Assembly: GCA_937897495.1 (NCBI GenBank)
Contig: CALCBL010000556.1
Coordinates: 1-6,059 of the forward strand
Reading direction: 5' to 3'
Length of the DNA stretch: 6,059 bases
Origin: an uncultured Burkholderiales bacterium
Lineage (GTDB): Bacteria > Pseudomonadota > Gammaproteobacteria > Burkholderiales > Burkholderiaceae_C
Shown here in pieces: positions 1 through 5,966 of the stretch. The position numbers were made by a program, and so were the translations under genes. The notes below the pieces were generated by a model. It ran no database searches, was not told the DNA's origin, and saw only the letters and a list, made by a program, of their open reading frames with translations. The number at the start of each line of letters is the position of its first letter. Positions within the stretch are counted from its first letter, which is position 1.

Positions 1-362
1 AACTCATCGACTTGAGCTTGGTATTCAAGCAGGGCATGATTTCTTTGCGCATGCGCCAAAGTCAATGCGGTGGAATTTGCCATTTGCAATGACTGCTCTG
101 CCTCCCGCGTCATGTGTACATTTGCCATGTGCTGCCACTGCAAACGATAAGATGGCATGAAGCCAGCGGCAGTGAGCGCTTGCCAAGTCCCCAAAAGGAA
201 CACCATGCTCACACCGCATATCAAAATGGCGCGCCCAACACGGGCCCAAACACTGCGAAACAGTGTGCGATTGCGCCAACGCAAAGCAGCCTGAGGCCAG
301 GCTTTGGATACCAGCGCCACAGACTTGCGCATGGCAAGGTTTTTGAACTCATGCAGGTTCAT
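1..362 (-). CDS. PilO-like inner-membrane pilus/DNA-uptake protein, partial (C-terminus beyond window edge)
   Basis: An open frame of 120 codons runs from an ATG at 362 leftwards off the window edge without a stop. Residues 1-44 are strongly basic (about ten Lys/Arg) and should lie in the cytoplasm. Residues 45-60 form one hydrophobic membrane segment (AILICGVSMVFLLGTW). The rest is Gln/Ala/Leu-rich and probably helical or coiled coil in the periplasm. That topology, and the place directly after pilN, fit PilO (HofO in E. coli), which pairs with PilN to link the cytoplasmic ATPase ring with the secretin. I see no diagnostic PilO motif, so the name rests on topology and gene order. Its ATG overlaps the pilN stop as ATGA, and TAAGG (370-374) lies seven bases upstream as a ribosome site, so translation is probably coupled to pilN. 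It could instead be an unrelated single-pass protein or a PilO/PilP hybrid; the missing C-terminus would decide. Confidence 0.6.
   Translation of the reverse strand, partial: MNLHEFKNLAMRKSVALVSKAWPQAALRWRNRTLFRSVWARVGRAILICGVSMVFLLGTWQALTAAGFMPSYRLQWQHMANVHMTREAEQSLQMANSTALTLAHAQRNHALLEYQAQVDE
359..362 (-). other. ATGA overlap: pilN stop / pilO-like start
   Basis: The TGA of pilN (361-359) shares bases with the ATG of the next gene (362-360). Such four-base overlaps usually couple translation of the second gene to the first, giving matched amounts of two proteins that pair with each other. Confidence 0.75.
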
Positions 363-955
363 GGCACAGCCTTAGCAAGCGTTGAATTCGAAGCATGTGC
401 CCAAAGGGTGGCTTGCACTTTGACTTCTACCAAACTGGCCCCACTGTGCAAAGGCTTGCTCATAGCCCTGTGCGCATGAAGAATTTGGGGGGCTGTTTTC
501 CACCGATCGAAAAGGAGCATGTCGCTCATCAGGCTTTGCCACTTTTCAGGGTCTTCGCTCAATCCCTCAAACTCCAGTTTTCCATGCTGCCAGTGCAGGC
601 TGTGCAATTCAGTCATCAGCCCCTTGCGGCCGCCATGGTTTGCCAACAAAATAGCTTGTACTTCGTTCAAATCGTCTTGCTCTTCCTGGCGACGCATTAA
701 GTAATTCACACGTGATTTCAAACGTGCCAATTCAAGTTGAACCTTGGCTGCATCGGATTCAGAAACCACTTCTAGTTCCTGAATTGATAAAAAACGGGGT
801 AAATTGGAAATGGCTTGGGCCATTTCTTGTTGTGCATTGATTTCTTCCCAAACAATCAGGGCGGCCACCAACAACACTGCTAGTCCAAAAGCCATCATCA
901 TTTCAATGTGAAGCTTGCGAAGTTCAAGTTTCGATGAACGCAGCAAATTCAGCAT
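359..955 (-). CDS. pilN: PilN-like type IV pilus inner-membrane alignment protein
   Basis: 198 residues, close to the usual PilN length of about 180-220. The protein has a short cytoplasmic tail (1-18), one membrane helix (about 19-36, MMMAFGLAVLLVAALIVW), a charged coiled coil (about 37-105) and a small C-terminal domain (about 110-185). The C-terminal stretch around GKLEFEGLSEDPEKW resembles the PilN/GspL-like alpha-beta repeat, where the pattern L-x-G-x-(S) is common. PilN binds PilM through an N-terminal INLLP motif and PilO through its periplasmic part; here the tail begins MLNLLR, keeping NLL but not the proline. I chose the start at 955 rather than the upstream ATG at 1009 because AGAGGA (962-967) sits six bases before it and because the NLL motif then falls at the terminus as in the family. 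The ATG overlaps the end of the PilM-like gene by seven bases (ATGCTGA). PilN function is likely, though the sequence is divergent. Confidence 0.72.
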   Translation of the reverse strand: MLNLLRSSKLELRKLHIEMMMAFGLAVLLVAALIVWEEINAQQEMAQAISNLPRFLSIQELEVVSESDAAKVQLELARLKSRVNYLMRRQEEQDDLNEVQAILLANHGGRKGLMTELHSLHWQHGKLEFEGLSEDPEKWQSLMSDMLLFDRWKTAPQILHAHRAMSKPLHSGASLVEVKVQATLWAHASNSTLAKAVP

Positions 956-967
956 GGCGTGTCCTCT
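949..967 (-). promoter_or_regulatory. pilN ribosome-binding site and overlap with the PilM-like gene
   Basis: AGAGGA (967-962) lies six bases before the ATG at 955, inside the last codons of the PilM-like gene. The string ATGCTGA holds both the pilN start and the upstream stop. This decides the pilN start and suggests coupled translation. Confidence 0.75.
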
Positions 968-1578
968 TTGAATAAATTGAAATAGTGGCTTGCAAGCTCG
1001 TCTGAACATGGCAATCTGAATGCTTCAGCCATGACCCTTGGCTGCAGCCCCCAAGCCTGCCCCAGCTCATTCATTTGCGATGAACAAGTGATGGCATCGG
1101 GTTGGAGGTCTAGCGCATTGAGTTGTGCCACATAAGCCTTGACCAAGCTTTGTGGACATGCCCTGTAATTTGCTAACCAATGGCCCTCCAAACTTGAATG
1201 AACTTCAAAGTCCATGGCCAACTCGGCCACTGGCAATTGAAGTGCGTTAGCAGCCTCCAACCAACATTCAGCCGCAATGTCCTCTGGCCCCCAATGCACT
1301 TGGCAATGAAAATCACCCGCCCAAATTTCAGGTGTGTGAAGCATGAGAATGGTCGAATGGGGCAAGGCTTGCAGACAATCTGCCCTCAAATGAGACATGA
1401 GCATCGCCAAATCCTCAGCCCTTCGGTACAAAACCGCAGCATGTTGAACAGCCAAAGCGGCCCAAACCTTGACAGTGCTTGAATTTGAATTGACGGGGCT
1501 GACTGCGCAGGTGGCAGTCAACGCATTCAAGGGGATGAAAATAGGGCTGACGACAAACCGCAAAGAGGCGGCTGGCAT
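949..1578 (-). CDS. pilM: Compact PilM/HofM-like protein, short for the family
   Basis: Recognised as PilM-like by the stretch PEDIAAECWLEAANALQL followed by PVAELAMDFEV. This matches the PilM pattern of an acidic helix, a 'IPxPLxEVxxDFxV' segment and then a beta strand (here HWLANYRACPQSLVKAYV) equivalent to the PilM 'LIAASRKE' region. PilM is a cytoplasmic actin-fold protein that binds the tail of PilN; pilN follows directly with a seven-base overlap. Typical PilM is about 350 residues. This one has 209 residues from the ATG at 1578, or 234 from a GTG at 1653. The second actin-like half, with the second nucleotide-binding lobe, appears to be missing, as in the shorter HofM proteins. I prefer the ATG at 1578 because the first predicted beta strand then lies a few residues from the N-terminus, but neither start has a good ribosome site. 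A TAG at 1663-1665 closes the frame upstream. It may be a reduced but functional scaffold or an eroding gene. Confidence 0.6.
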   Translation of the reverse strand: MPAASLRFVVSPIFIPLNALTATCAVSPVNSNSSTVKVWAALAVQHAAVLYRRAEDLAMLMSHLRADCLQALPHSTILMLHTPEIWAGDFHCQVHWGPEDIAAECWLEAANALQLPVAELAMDFEVHSSLEGHWLANYRACPQSLVKAYVAQLNALDLQPDAITCSSQMNELGQAWGLQPRVMAEAFRLPCSDELASHYFNLFKEDTPC

Positions 1579-1762
1579 GCGTGAGGGAAGGGACAGCACA
1601 GATTCACTTTCACAGAGATTGAACAGTGCTTTGATTGGACCTGCCCAGTGCACTCGAAAGGACTACAATTCCTCTCAATCCAGTTGCTTTCTGCAACGTT
1701 CAAATTTCGCCATCTGCCCGGCAGTTTTGAAAATGCGGTCAGCGCTTATTTCCGCTTAAGAC
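1579..1762. promoter_or_regulatory. Divergent intergenic region between pilM-like gene and mrcA
   Basis: This stretch must hold the control signals for both divergent transcription units. It contains TACAAT (1664-1669), a good -10 box for mrcA, though the hexamer 17 bases upstream (CTGCCC) is a poor -35; the start would fall near 1676, leaving a leader of about 87 nt. Between that box and mrcA lie a 5-bp-arm inverted repeat GTTGC/GCAAC with a TTTCT loop (1683-1697), an odd-centred palindrome CTGCCCGGCAG (1714-1724), TTTTGAAAA (1725-1733), and CGCTTA repeated ten bases apart (1743-1748 and 1753-1758). I could not identify a convincing promoter for the pil genes. The strip 1579-1653 could be coding if the PilM-like protein starts at the GTG. 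Confidence 0.45.
1664..1669 (+). promoter_or_regulatory. Possible -10 box of mrcA
   Basis: TACAAT matches the sigma-70 -10 consensus in five of six positions. No good -35 stands at 16-18 bases upstream: CTGCCC is at 17, while TTGGAC at 1635-1640 is too far. The call is tentative. Confidence 0.3.
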
Positions 1763-4129
1763 ATGTCCAAAAAATCCAAATCAAAATCTTCTCAGCAAAG
1801 CGACTTGATTGAAGCGCCAAGATTGCACTGGGCCTTGCGCATTTGTCTTTGGGCAGTCGGGCTTGTCTTGGCAGGTTTTTTGTCCTTGTTGATGGTGGTG
1901 GGTGTGGCCATGGTGATGGCCTATCCCCAATTGCCCGACACCTCTGATCTGGCCGAATACCGCCCCAAGTTACCTTTGCGCATTTACACGGCAGACGGGG
2001 CCTTGATGGGCGAGTTTGGCGAAGAGCGTCGCAACCTCACCCCCATCAGAGAAATTCCGCAGGTCATGAAAGACGCTGTGCTGTCGATCGAGGATTCGCG
2101 CTTTTACCAACACGGCGGGCTGGACTATTTGGGCCTCATCAGGGCGGGCATTGCCAACTTGAGCAAACGCAAAAGCCAAGGCGCATCGACCATCACCATG
2201 CAAGTGGCACGCAATGTTTATTTGTCGACCGAGAAAACATACACCCGCAAAATTTATGAAATTTTGCTGACCTTCAAGCTCGAACATTTGCTTACCAAAG
2301 ATCAAATTCTCGAGATCTACATGAACCAAATTTTCCTAGGCAACAGGGCCTATGGATTTGCATCAGCCGCAGAAACTTATTTCGGTAAATCACTCAAAGA
2401 CATCACCATTGCAGAAGCTGCCATGCTGGCCGGCTTGCCCAAGGCACCCTCGGCTTACAACCCCATCAGCAACCCAAAGCGTGCACGTTCAAGGCAGTTG
2501 TACATCATCGAGCGGATGGAAGAAAACAACTACATCACCGCCAAACAGGCCTTGGAAGCCAAGGCCGAGCCCCTGCGCATCCGACCCAACAACGACAAAA
2601 GTCGAATTCACGCAGAGTACGTGGCTGAGACAGTGCGTCAGATGATGTTTGCTCAGTATGGCCAAGAGACTTACACAAGGGGCCTGAACGTTTACACCAC
2701 ACTGCAATCGTCAGAACAAAATGCGGCCTATCAGGCCTTGCGTCAAGGCATCATGGACTTTGAGCGCCGACAGGTTTACCGCGGCCCCGAAAAATTCATT
2801 GAGTTGCCCACCAAACCAAAGGAAATGGAAGACGCCATCGATGAAGTGCTAGACGATCACCCCGACAATGGCGACATCATGTCGGCCGTGGTGTTGGAAG
2901 CCAGTCCCAAGAAAATTGTGGCCATTCGCCAAAATGCAGAGCAGCTTGAAATAACAGGCGACGGCTTGAAGCCCGCCCAGTCTGGCCTTTCTGACAAAGC
3001 GGGCCCGAACATCAAAATCAAACGTGGCGCTGTGATACGGGTGGTGCAAACGCCCAAAGGCACTTGGGAAATTACCCAACTGCCTGAAGTTGAAGGTGCC
3101 TTTGTGGCCATCAGCCCACAAGACGGTTCGGTCAGAGCCTTGGTCGGCGGATTCGATTTTGCCAAGAACAAATTCAACCACGTCATTCAAGCATGGCGTC
3201 AACCTGGCTCTAGCTTCAAGCCCTTCATTTATTCAGCTGCTTTGGAAAAAGGCTTCACCCCTGCAACGGTGATCAACGATGCGCCTTTGTTTTTTGATGC
3301 GGGCGTCACGGGCGGTCAACCATGGGAGCCTAAAAATTACGACGGCACCTTCGAAGGTCCTATGACACTTCGCAAAGGTTTGGCCAAGTCTAAGAACATG
3401 ATCTCCATTCGCATTTTGCAAGCTGTGGGCACCCGCAATTCCCAAGAATGGGTGACCAAATTTGGTTTTGACGAAGACAAACACCCTGCCTACCTGACCA
3501 TGGCTTTGGGCGCTGGTTCAGTCACCCCCATGCAAATGGCCACGGGCTATTCTGTGTTTGCCAATGGCGGCATGCGCGTTCAACCGCACATGATCACGCG
3601 CGTCACCGATCACAAGGGAAAAATCTTGGTCGACAGTCCGCCGCAAATGGTCAACGAAGCCAATCGTGCCATCACGCCCCGCAATGCGTTTGTCATGACC
3701 AGTTTGCTGCAAGAGGTCACTCGCTCAGGTACGGCGGCCAAAGCCCGCGTCGCTTTAAAGCGTGACGACATTTACGGCAAAACCGGCACCACCAACGACT
3801 CCATGGACGCTTGGTTTGCCGGCTATCACCGCAATTTAGCAGCCGTGGTTTGGATTGGCTACGACACACCGCGCAAATTGGGCGATCGTGAAACAGGCGG
3901 CGGCTTGAGTTTGCCCGTTTGGATCAGTTTCATGGAGTCTGCCTTGAAAAACATGCCCATCATGGACGCCATCGCGCCTGAAGGTGTGTTGTTTGTGAAT
4001 GGCGATTGGTACTTTGAGGAATATGCCAAAGGCAGTGGCGTCACCAGCCTAGGTTTGGGCAACGAAAAAGGCGGCACCCTGCCAGAGCCCGATGAGAAAA
4101 AACGGATTCTAGATTTATTCCGTAATTGA
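1763..4129 (+). CDS. mrcA: Penicillin-binding protein 1A (bifunctional peptidoglycan glycosyltransferase/DD-transpeptidase)
   Basis: 788 residues, normal for a proteobacterial PBP1A. It polymerises lipid II into glycan strands and cross-links the stem peptides, anchored in the inner membrane with its catalytic parts in the periplasm. Residues 1-22 are Lys/Ser-rich and cytoplasmic; about 24-53 form the membrane helix. The GT51 domain (about 80-255) carries all its motifs: EDSRFYQHGG with catalytic Glu110, GASTITMQ (140-147), RKIYE (162 on), YMNQIFLGNRAYG (186 on) and LPKAPSAYNP (225 on). A region near 340-445 is in the place of the OB-type insert of PBP1A. The transpeptidase domain has SSFK with nucleophile Ser483 and Lys486, SKN (543-545) and KTGTT (673-677). 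The ATG has only a weak ribosome site. The gene diverges from the pil genes, as in many relatives, and converges on cyaY. No key residue is missing, so the function is secure. The gene is also called ponA. Confidence 0.97.
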   Translation: MSKKSKSKSSQQSDLIEAPRLHWALRICLWAVGLVLAGFLSLLMVVGVAMVMAYPQLPDTSDLAEYRPKLPLRIYTADGALMGEFGEERRNLTPIREIPQVMKDAVLSIEDSRFYQHGGLDYLGLIRAGIANLSKRKSQGASTITMQVARNVYLSTEKTYTRKIYEILLTFKLEHLLTKDQILEIYMNQIFLGNRAYGFASAAETYFGKSLKDITIAEAAMLAGLPKAPSAYNPISNPKRARSRQLYIIERMEENNYITAKQALEAKAEPLRIRPNNDKSRIHAEYVAETVRQMMFAQYGQETYTRGLNVYTTLQSSEQNAAYQALRQGIMDFERRQVYRGPEKFIELPTKPKEMEDAIDEVLDDHPDNGDIMSAVVLEASPKKIVAIRQNAEQLEITGDGLKPAQSGLSDKAGPNIKIKRGAVIRVVQTPKGTWEITQLPEVEGAFVAISPQDGSVRALVGGFDFAKNKFNHVIQAWRQPGSSFKPFIYSAALEKGFTPATVINDAPLFFDAGVTGGQPWEPKNYDGTFEGPMTLRKGLAKSKNMISIRILQAVGTRNSQEWVTKFGFDEDKHPAYLTMALGAGSVTPMQMATGYSVFANGGMRVQPHMITRVTDHKGKILVDSPPQMVNEANRAITPRNAFVMTSLLQEVTRSGTAAKARVALKRDDIYGKTGTTNDSMDAWFAGYHRNLAAVVWIGYDTPRKLGDRETGGGLSLPVWISFMESALKNMPIMDAIAPEGVLFVNGDWYFEEYAKGSGVTSLGLGNEKGGTLPEPDEKKRILDLFRN

Positions 4130-4154
4130 GCAAGCCCAGTTAGAAGCTCAATTA
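4123..4154. terminator. Perfect 9-bp inverted repeat at the convergent mrcA/cyaY ends, possible bidirectional terminator
   Basis: TAATTGAGC (4123-4131) is repeated in reverse complement as GCTCAATTA (4146-4154), with a 14-base loop. The left arm holds the mrcA stop TGA (4127-4129) and the right arm holds the cyaY stop. There is no T-tract on either side and the stem is AT-rich, so it is not a classic intrinsic terminator. It could still end transcription with Rho or protect both 3' ends. Confidence 0.5.
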
Positions 4155-4163
4155 GAAACTCAG
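4140..4163. repeat. 12-bp tandem duplication over the 3' end of cyaY
   Basis: TTAGAAGCTCAA (4140-4151) is followed at once by TTAGAAACTCAG (4152-4163), identical at ten of twelve positions. On the minus strand each unit ends in a stop and encodes Leu-Ser-Phe-stop in the cyaY frame, so the unit beyond the real stop looks like a copy of the gene's last four codons. Confidence 0.6.
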
Positions 4164-4475
4164 CGATTGGCCCGACTGCGTTGACCCAAAGCGTGACAGG
4201 TTTTCAAAAAACTCTCCCTCACCTTTGGTGTCCTGCCAAGTACCGTCTTTGAATTTGTAGTGATGGCCCCCTGATTTAGCGGCAAGCCACACTTCATGCA
4301 AGGGTTTTTGCAAATTCACAATGATTTGGCTGCGGTTGCCAAAAGTGATGGTAATCATGCCGCCCACTCTCTGGTTATCGATATCGGCATCGGTTTCATC
4401 GTTGATTCGATCGCAACTGGTCTCAATGCGAGACAAAAGGCGTTCAGCCGTATCCAGAAATTCAAGGTCGGTCAT
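4152..4475 (-). CDS. cyaY: Iron-sulfur cluster assembly regulator CyaY (bacterial frataxin)
   Basis: 107 residues, the usual CyaY length, cytoplasmic. Frataxin binds iron and the cysteine desulfurase IscS and tunes the rate of Fe-S cluster assembly. The whole fold is visible. An N-terminal helix ([18 protein letters not shown]) is followed by an acidic ridge (about 18-33, [16 protein letters not shown]), where iron and IscS contacts lie in the family. Next come the beta strands with [17 protein letters not shown] (38-54), the hallmark [20 protein letters not shown] (56-75) and a C-terminal helix near FFENLSRF. The frame could start further upstream (4490 or 4517), but I chose the ATG at 4475 because it aligns with the start of known CyaY proteins (MNDSEF in E. 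coli) and has CGGA five bases before it. It diverges from lptM with 13 bases between start codons. On the minus strand TAAAAT (4507-4512, inside lptM) could be its -10 box. Assignment is firm. Confidence 0.95.
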   Translation of the reverse strand: MTDLEFLDTAERLLSRIETSCDRINDETDADIDNQRVGGMITITFGNRSQIIVNLQKPLHEVWLAAKSGGHHYKFKDGTWQDTKGEGEFFENLSRFGSTQSGQSLSF

Positions 4476-4481
4476 TACAAT
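4476..4481 (+). promoter_or_regulatory. Possible -10 box for a leaderless lptM-lysA transcript
   Basis: TACAAT lies with seven bases between it and the ATG of lptM at 4489, so transcription from it would start at or one base before the A of the start codon. It matches the -10 consensus in five of six positions, but the hexamer 17 bases upstream (TCCAGA, within cyaY) is a poor -35. lptM has no visible ribosome site, which agrees with a leaderless message. Confidence 0.35.
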
Positions 4482-4488
4482 CCGTGAC

Positions 4489-4692
4489 ATGTTCAAAGTT
4501 TTGAGAATTTTAGTCATTGCCCAAACCCTTGGCGTTTGTGCGGTGGCTTTGACTGCCTGCGGGCAAAAAGGTCCCTTGGTTCATCCCCAAGATCCCTTGT
4601 CGGCAGACCGAGCCACTTTACTCCAAACTTTGACACCTCGTTTTCAAAGCGACGCGCCCCAACCCCAGACACCTTCTGCCACAAAACCATGA
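4489..4692 (+). CDS. lptM: LPS translocon maturation lipoprotein LptM (YifL-like)
   Basis: 67 residues with a lipoprotein signal: Lys3/Arg6, a hydrophobic stretch (about 7-20), then the lipobox LTAC with Cys24 as the lipidated residue. Directly after it comes GQKGPL, the signature that follows the cysteine in the LptM/YifL family (CGQKGPLYLP in many members). The rest (about 31-67) is Pro/Gln/Thr-rich and probably disordered. In E. coli, LptM sits in the outer membrane and helps LptD form its correct disulfides and assemble with LptE for LPS export; the same role is inferred here. An ATG-started open frame reaches back to 4321 inside cyaY, but only the ATG at 4489 gives a proper signal peptide. 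The stop overlaps the lysA start as ATGA, and the lptM-lysA pair is common in proteobacteria. The gene is too short for similarity alone, but the lipobox and GQKGPL make it convincing. Confidence 0.9.
   Translation: MFKVLRILVIAQTLGVCAVALTACGQKGPLVHPQDPLSADRATLLQTLTPRFQSDAPQPQTPSATKP
4689..4692 (+). other. ATGA overlap: lptM stop / lysA start
   Basis: The lysA ATG (4689-4691) shares bases with the lptM TGA (4690-4692). No purine-rich ribosome site is visible just upstream, so lysA translation probably depends on ribosomes that finish lptM. Confidence 0.75.
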
Positions 4693-5966
4693 CCGCTAAC
4701 ACCCTTCCTGGACAGCCTCACATTGCTTACCAAGCCAATGCCTTGTGCATGGAGAACGTGAAGTTGGCCGATGTCGCCGCCCAATTTGGCACGCCGGTCT
4801 TTGCTTATTCCAAAGCCGCCATGTTGTCGGCCCTGGCGGCCTACCAACGTGGCTTTGCAGGCCGCAAAGTGCAAATTTGCTACGCCATGAAAGCCAACTC
4901 CAATTTGGCTGTGCTGCAGGTCTTTGCCAAAGCCGGTTGTGGTTTTGACATTGTGTCGGGCGGTGAGTTGGCCCGCGTTTTGGCAGCAGGTGGTGCACCC
5001 GAGAAAATCATTTTTTCGGGTGTTGGCAAAACACGCGCAGAGATGAAACAAGCACTCGAGCTTGGCATTGCTTGCTTCAATGTCGAAAGCGAAGCAGAGC
5101 TGGAAGTGCTCAACGATGTTGCTTTGTCGCTGGGTCAAAAAGCGCCCGTGAGTTTGCGCGTCAACCCCAACGTCGACCCCAAGACACACCCCTACATTTC
5201 GACGGGCCTCAAAGGCAACAAATTTGGCGTTGCGCACGAAAGCGCTGTTCAAACTTACAAGCGCGCTGCTGCCTTGCCAGGCTTGGCCGTGGTGGGCATC
5301 GATTGCCACATTGGCTCGCAAATTACAGAAGCCACGCCGTATTTGGACGCCATGGACCGGATTCTTGATTTGGTCACCGACATTGAAGCGGCAGGCATTC
5401 CCATTCACCACATTGACTTTGGGGGTGGTTTGGGAATTGACTACAACGGCGATACACCACCCGCCGCCGATGCCTTGTGGCAACAACTGTTGGCCAAGTT
5501 AGATGCGCGTGGTTTTGGCCAGCGGCAACTCATGATTGAACCGGGGCGCTCCTTGGTGGGCAACGCCGGTGTGTGCCTGTCAGATGTGGTGTTCATGAAG
5601 CCTGGCGAGCAAAAGAATTTTTGCATCATTGATGCCGCCATGAACGACTTGCCTCGCCCAGCCATGTACCAAGCCTTTCACCAAATTGTGCCCGTTACAC
5701 CGCGCGCTGGCGCTACGACATTGGTCGATGTGGTCGGCCCTGTGTGTGAAAGTGGCGATTGGATTGGCCGCGATCGCGAACTCAATGTGCAAGCAGGCGA
5801 CACCTTGGCCGTGCTATCGGCCGGCGCATATTGCATGAGCATGTCAAGCAACTACAACACCCGAGGACGCGCCGCCGAAGTGCTGATTGATGGTGATCAA
5901 GTGCATTTGATTCGCAAGCGCGAAACAGCAGCCGATACTTTTCAAGGCGAGCACTTGGTGCCTTGA
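4689..5966 (+). CDS. lysA: Diaminopimelate decarboxylase
   Basis: 425 residues, a normal LysA length. The enzyme uses pyridoxal phosphate to decarboxylate meso-diaminopimelate to L-lysine, the last step of the pathway, in the cytoplasm. It has the fold-type III architecture: an alanine-racemase-like barrel (about 35-290) and a C-terminal beta domain. Visible motifs are YAMKANSN with the PLP lysine Lys68, CHIGSQ with His207, DFGGGLGI (glycines from 245) for the phosphate, EPGRS (284-288), the CESGD box (353-357) whose Cys and Glu act in the neighbouring subunit, and AGAY with Tyr381. CESGD and EPGRS favour diaminopimelate over ornithine or arginine decarboxylase. The start at 4689 overlaps the lptM stop and no ribosome site stands before it, so translation is likely coupled to lptM. 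A longer frame from 4536 would run inside lptM and is rejected. Nothing is missing or truncated. Confidence 0.97.
   Translation: MTANTLPGQPHIAYQANALCMENVKLADVAAQFGTPVFAYSKAAMLSALAAYQRGFAGRKVQICYAMKANSNLAVLQVFAKAGCGFDIVSGGELARVLAAGGAPEKIIFSGVGKTRAEMKQALELGIACFNVESEAELEVLNDVALSLGQKAPVSLRVNPNVDPKTHPYISTGLKGNKFGVAHESAVQTYKRAAALPGLAVVGIDCHIGSQITEATPYLDAMDRILDLVTDIEAAGIPIHHIDFGGGLGIDYNGDTPPAADALWQQLLAKLDARGFGQRQLMIEPGRSLVGNAGVCLSDVVFMKPGEQKNFCIIDAAMNDLPRPAMYQAFHQIVPVTPRAGATTLVDVVGPVCESGDWIGRDRELNVQAGDTLAVLSAGAYCMSMSSNYNTRGRAAEVLIDGDQVHLIRKRETAADTFQGEHLVP

Noticed and set aside
114..704. Several plus-strand open frames of 61-121 codons across the pilO-like and pilN genes
   Set aside because: They lie opposite a well-supported minus-strand operon with coupled starts, and their products show no domain or credible start signal.
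956..1009. Upstream ATG for pilN at 1009
   Set aside because: It would add 18 residues overlapping the PilM-like gene and move the NLL motif away from the N-terminus. The start at 955 has a good ribosome site.
1970..2329. 119-codon minus-strand frame opposite the mrcA glycosyltransferase region
   Set aside because: Antisense to the most conserved part of PBP1A; the sequence resembles no family and has no ribosome site.
4321..4488. Longer lptM frame starting inside cyaY
   Set aside because: It would bury the signal peptide 56 residues into the protein, so the lipobox could not work. The ATG at 4489 gives a normal lipoprotein signal.
4536..4691. Longer lysA frame starting at 4536
   Set aside because: It would overlap most of lptM in another frame and add 51 residues not seen in LysA proteins. 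The ATG at 4689 gives the family length and a standard ATGA overlap.
4644..5486. 280-codon open frame on the minus strand, opposite lptM and lysA
   Set aside because: Long, but wholly antisense to lysA, which has every expected motif. The product is rich in Cys, His and Asn with no domain, signal or ribosome site, as expected for a frame mirrored from biased codon use.
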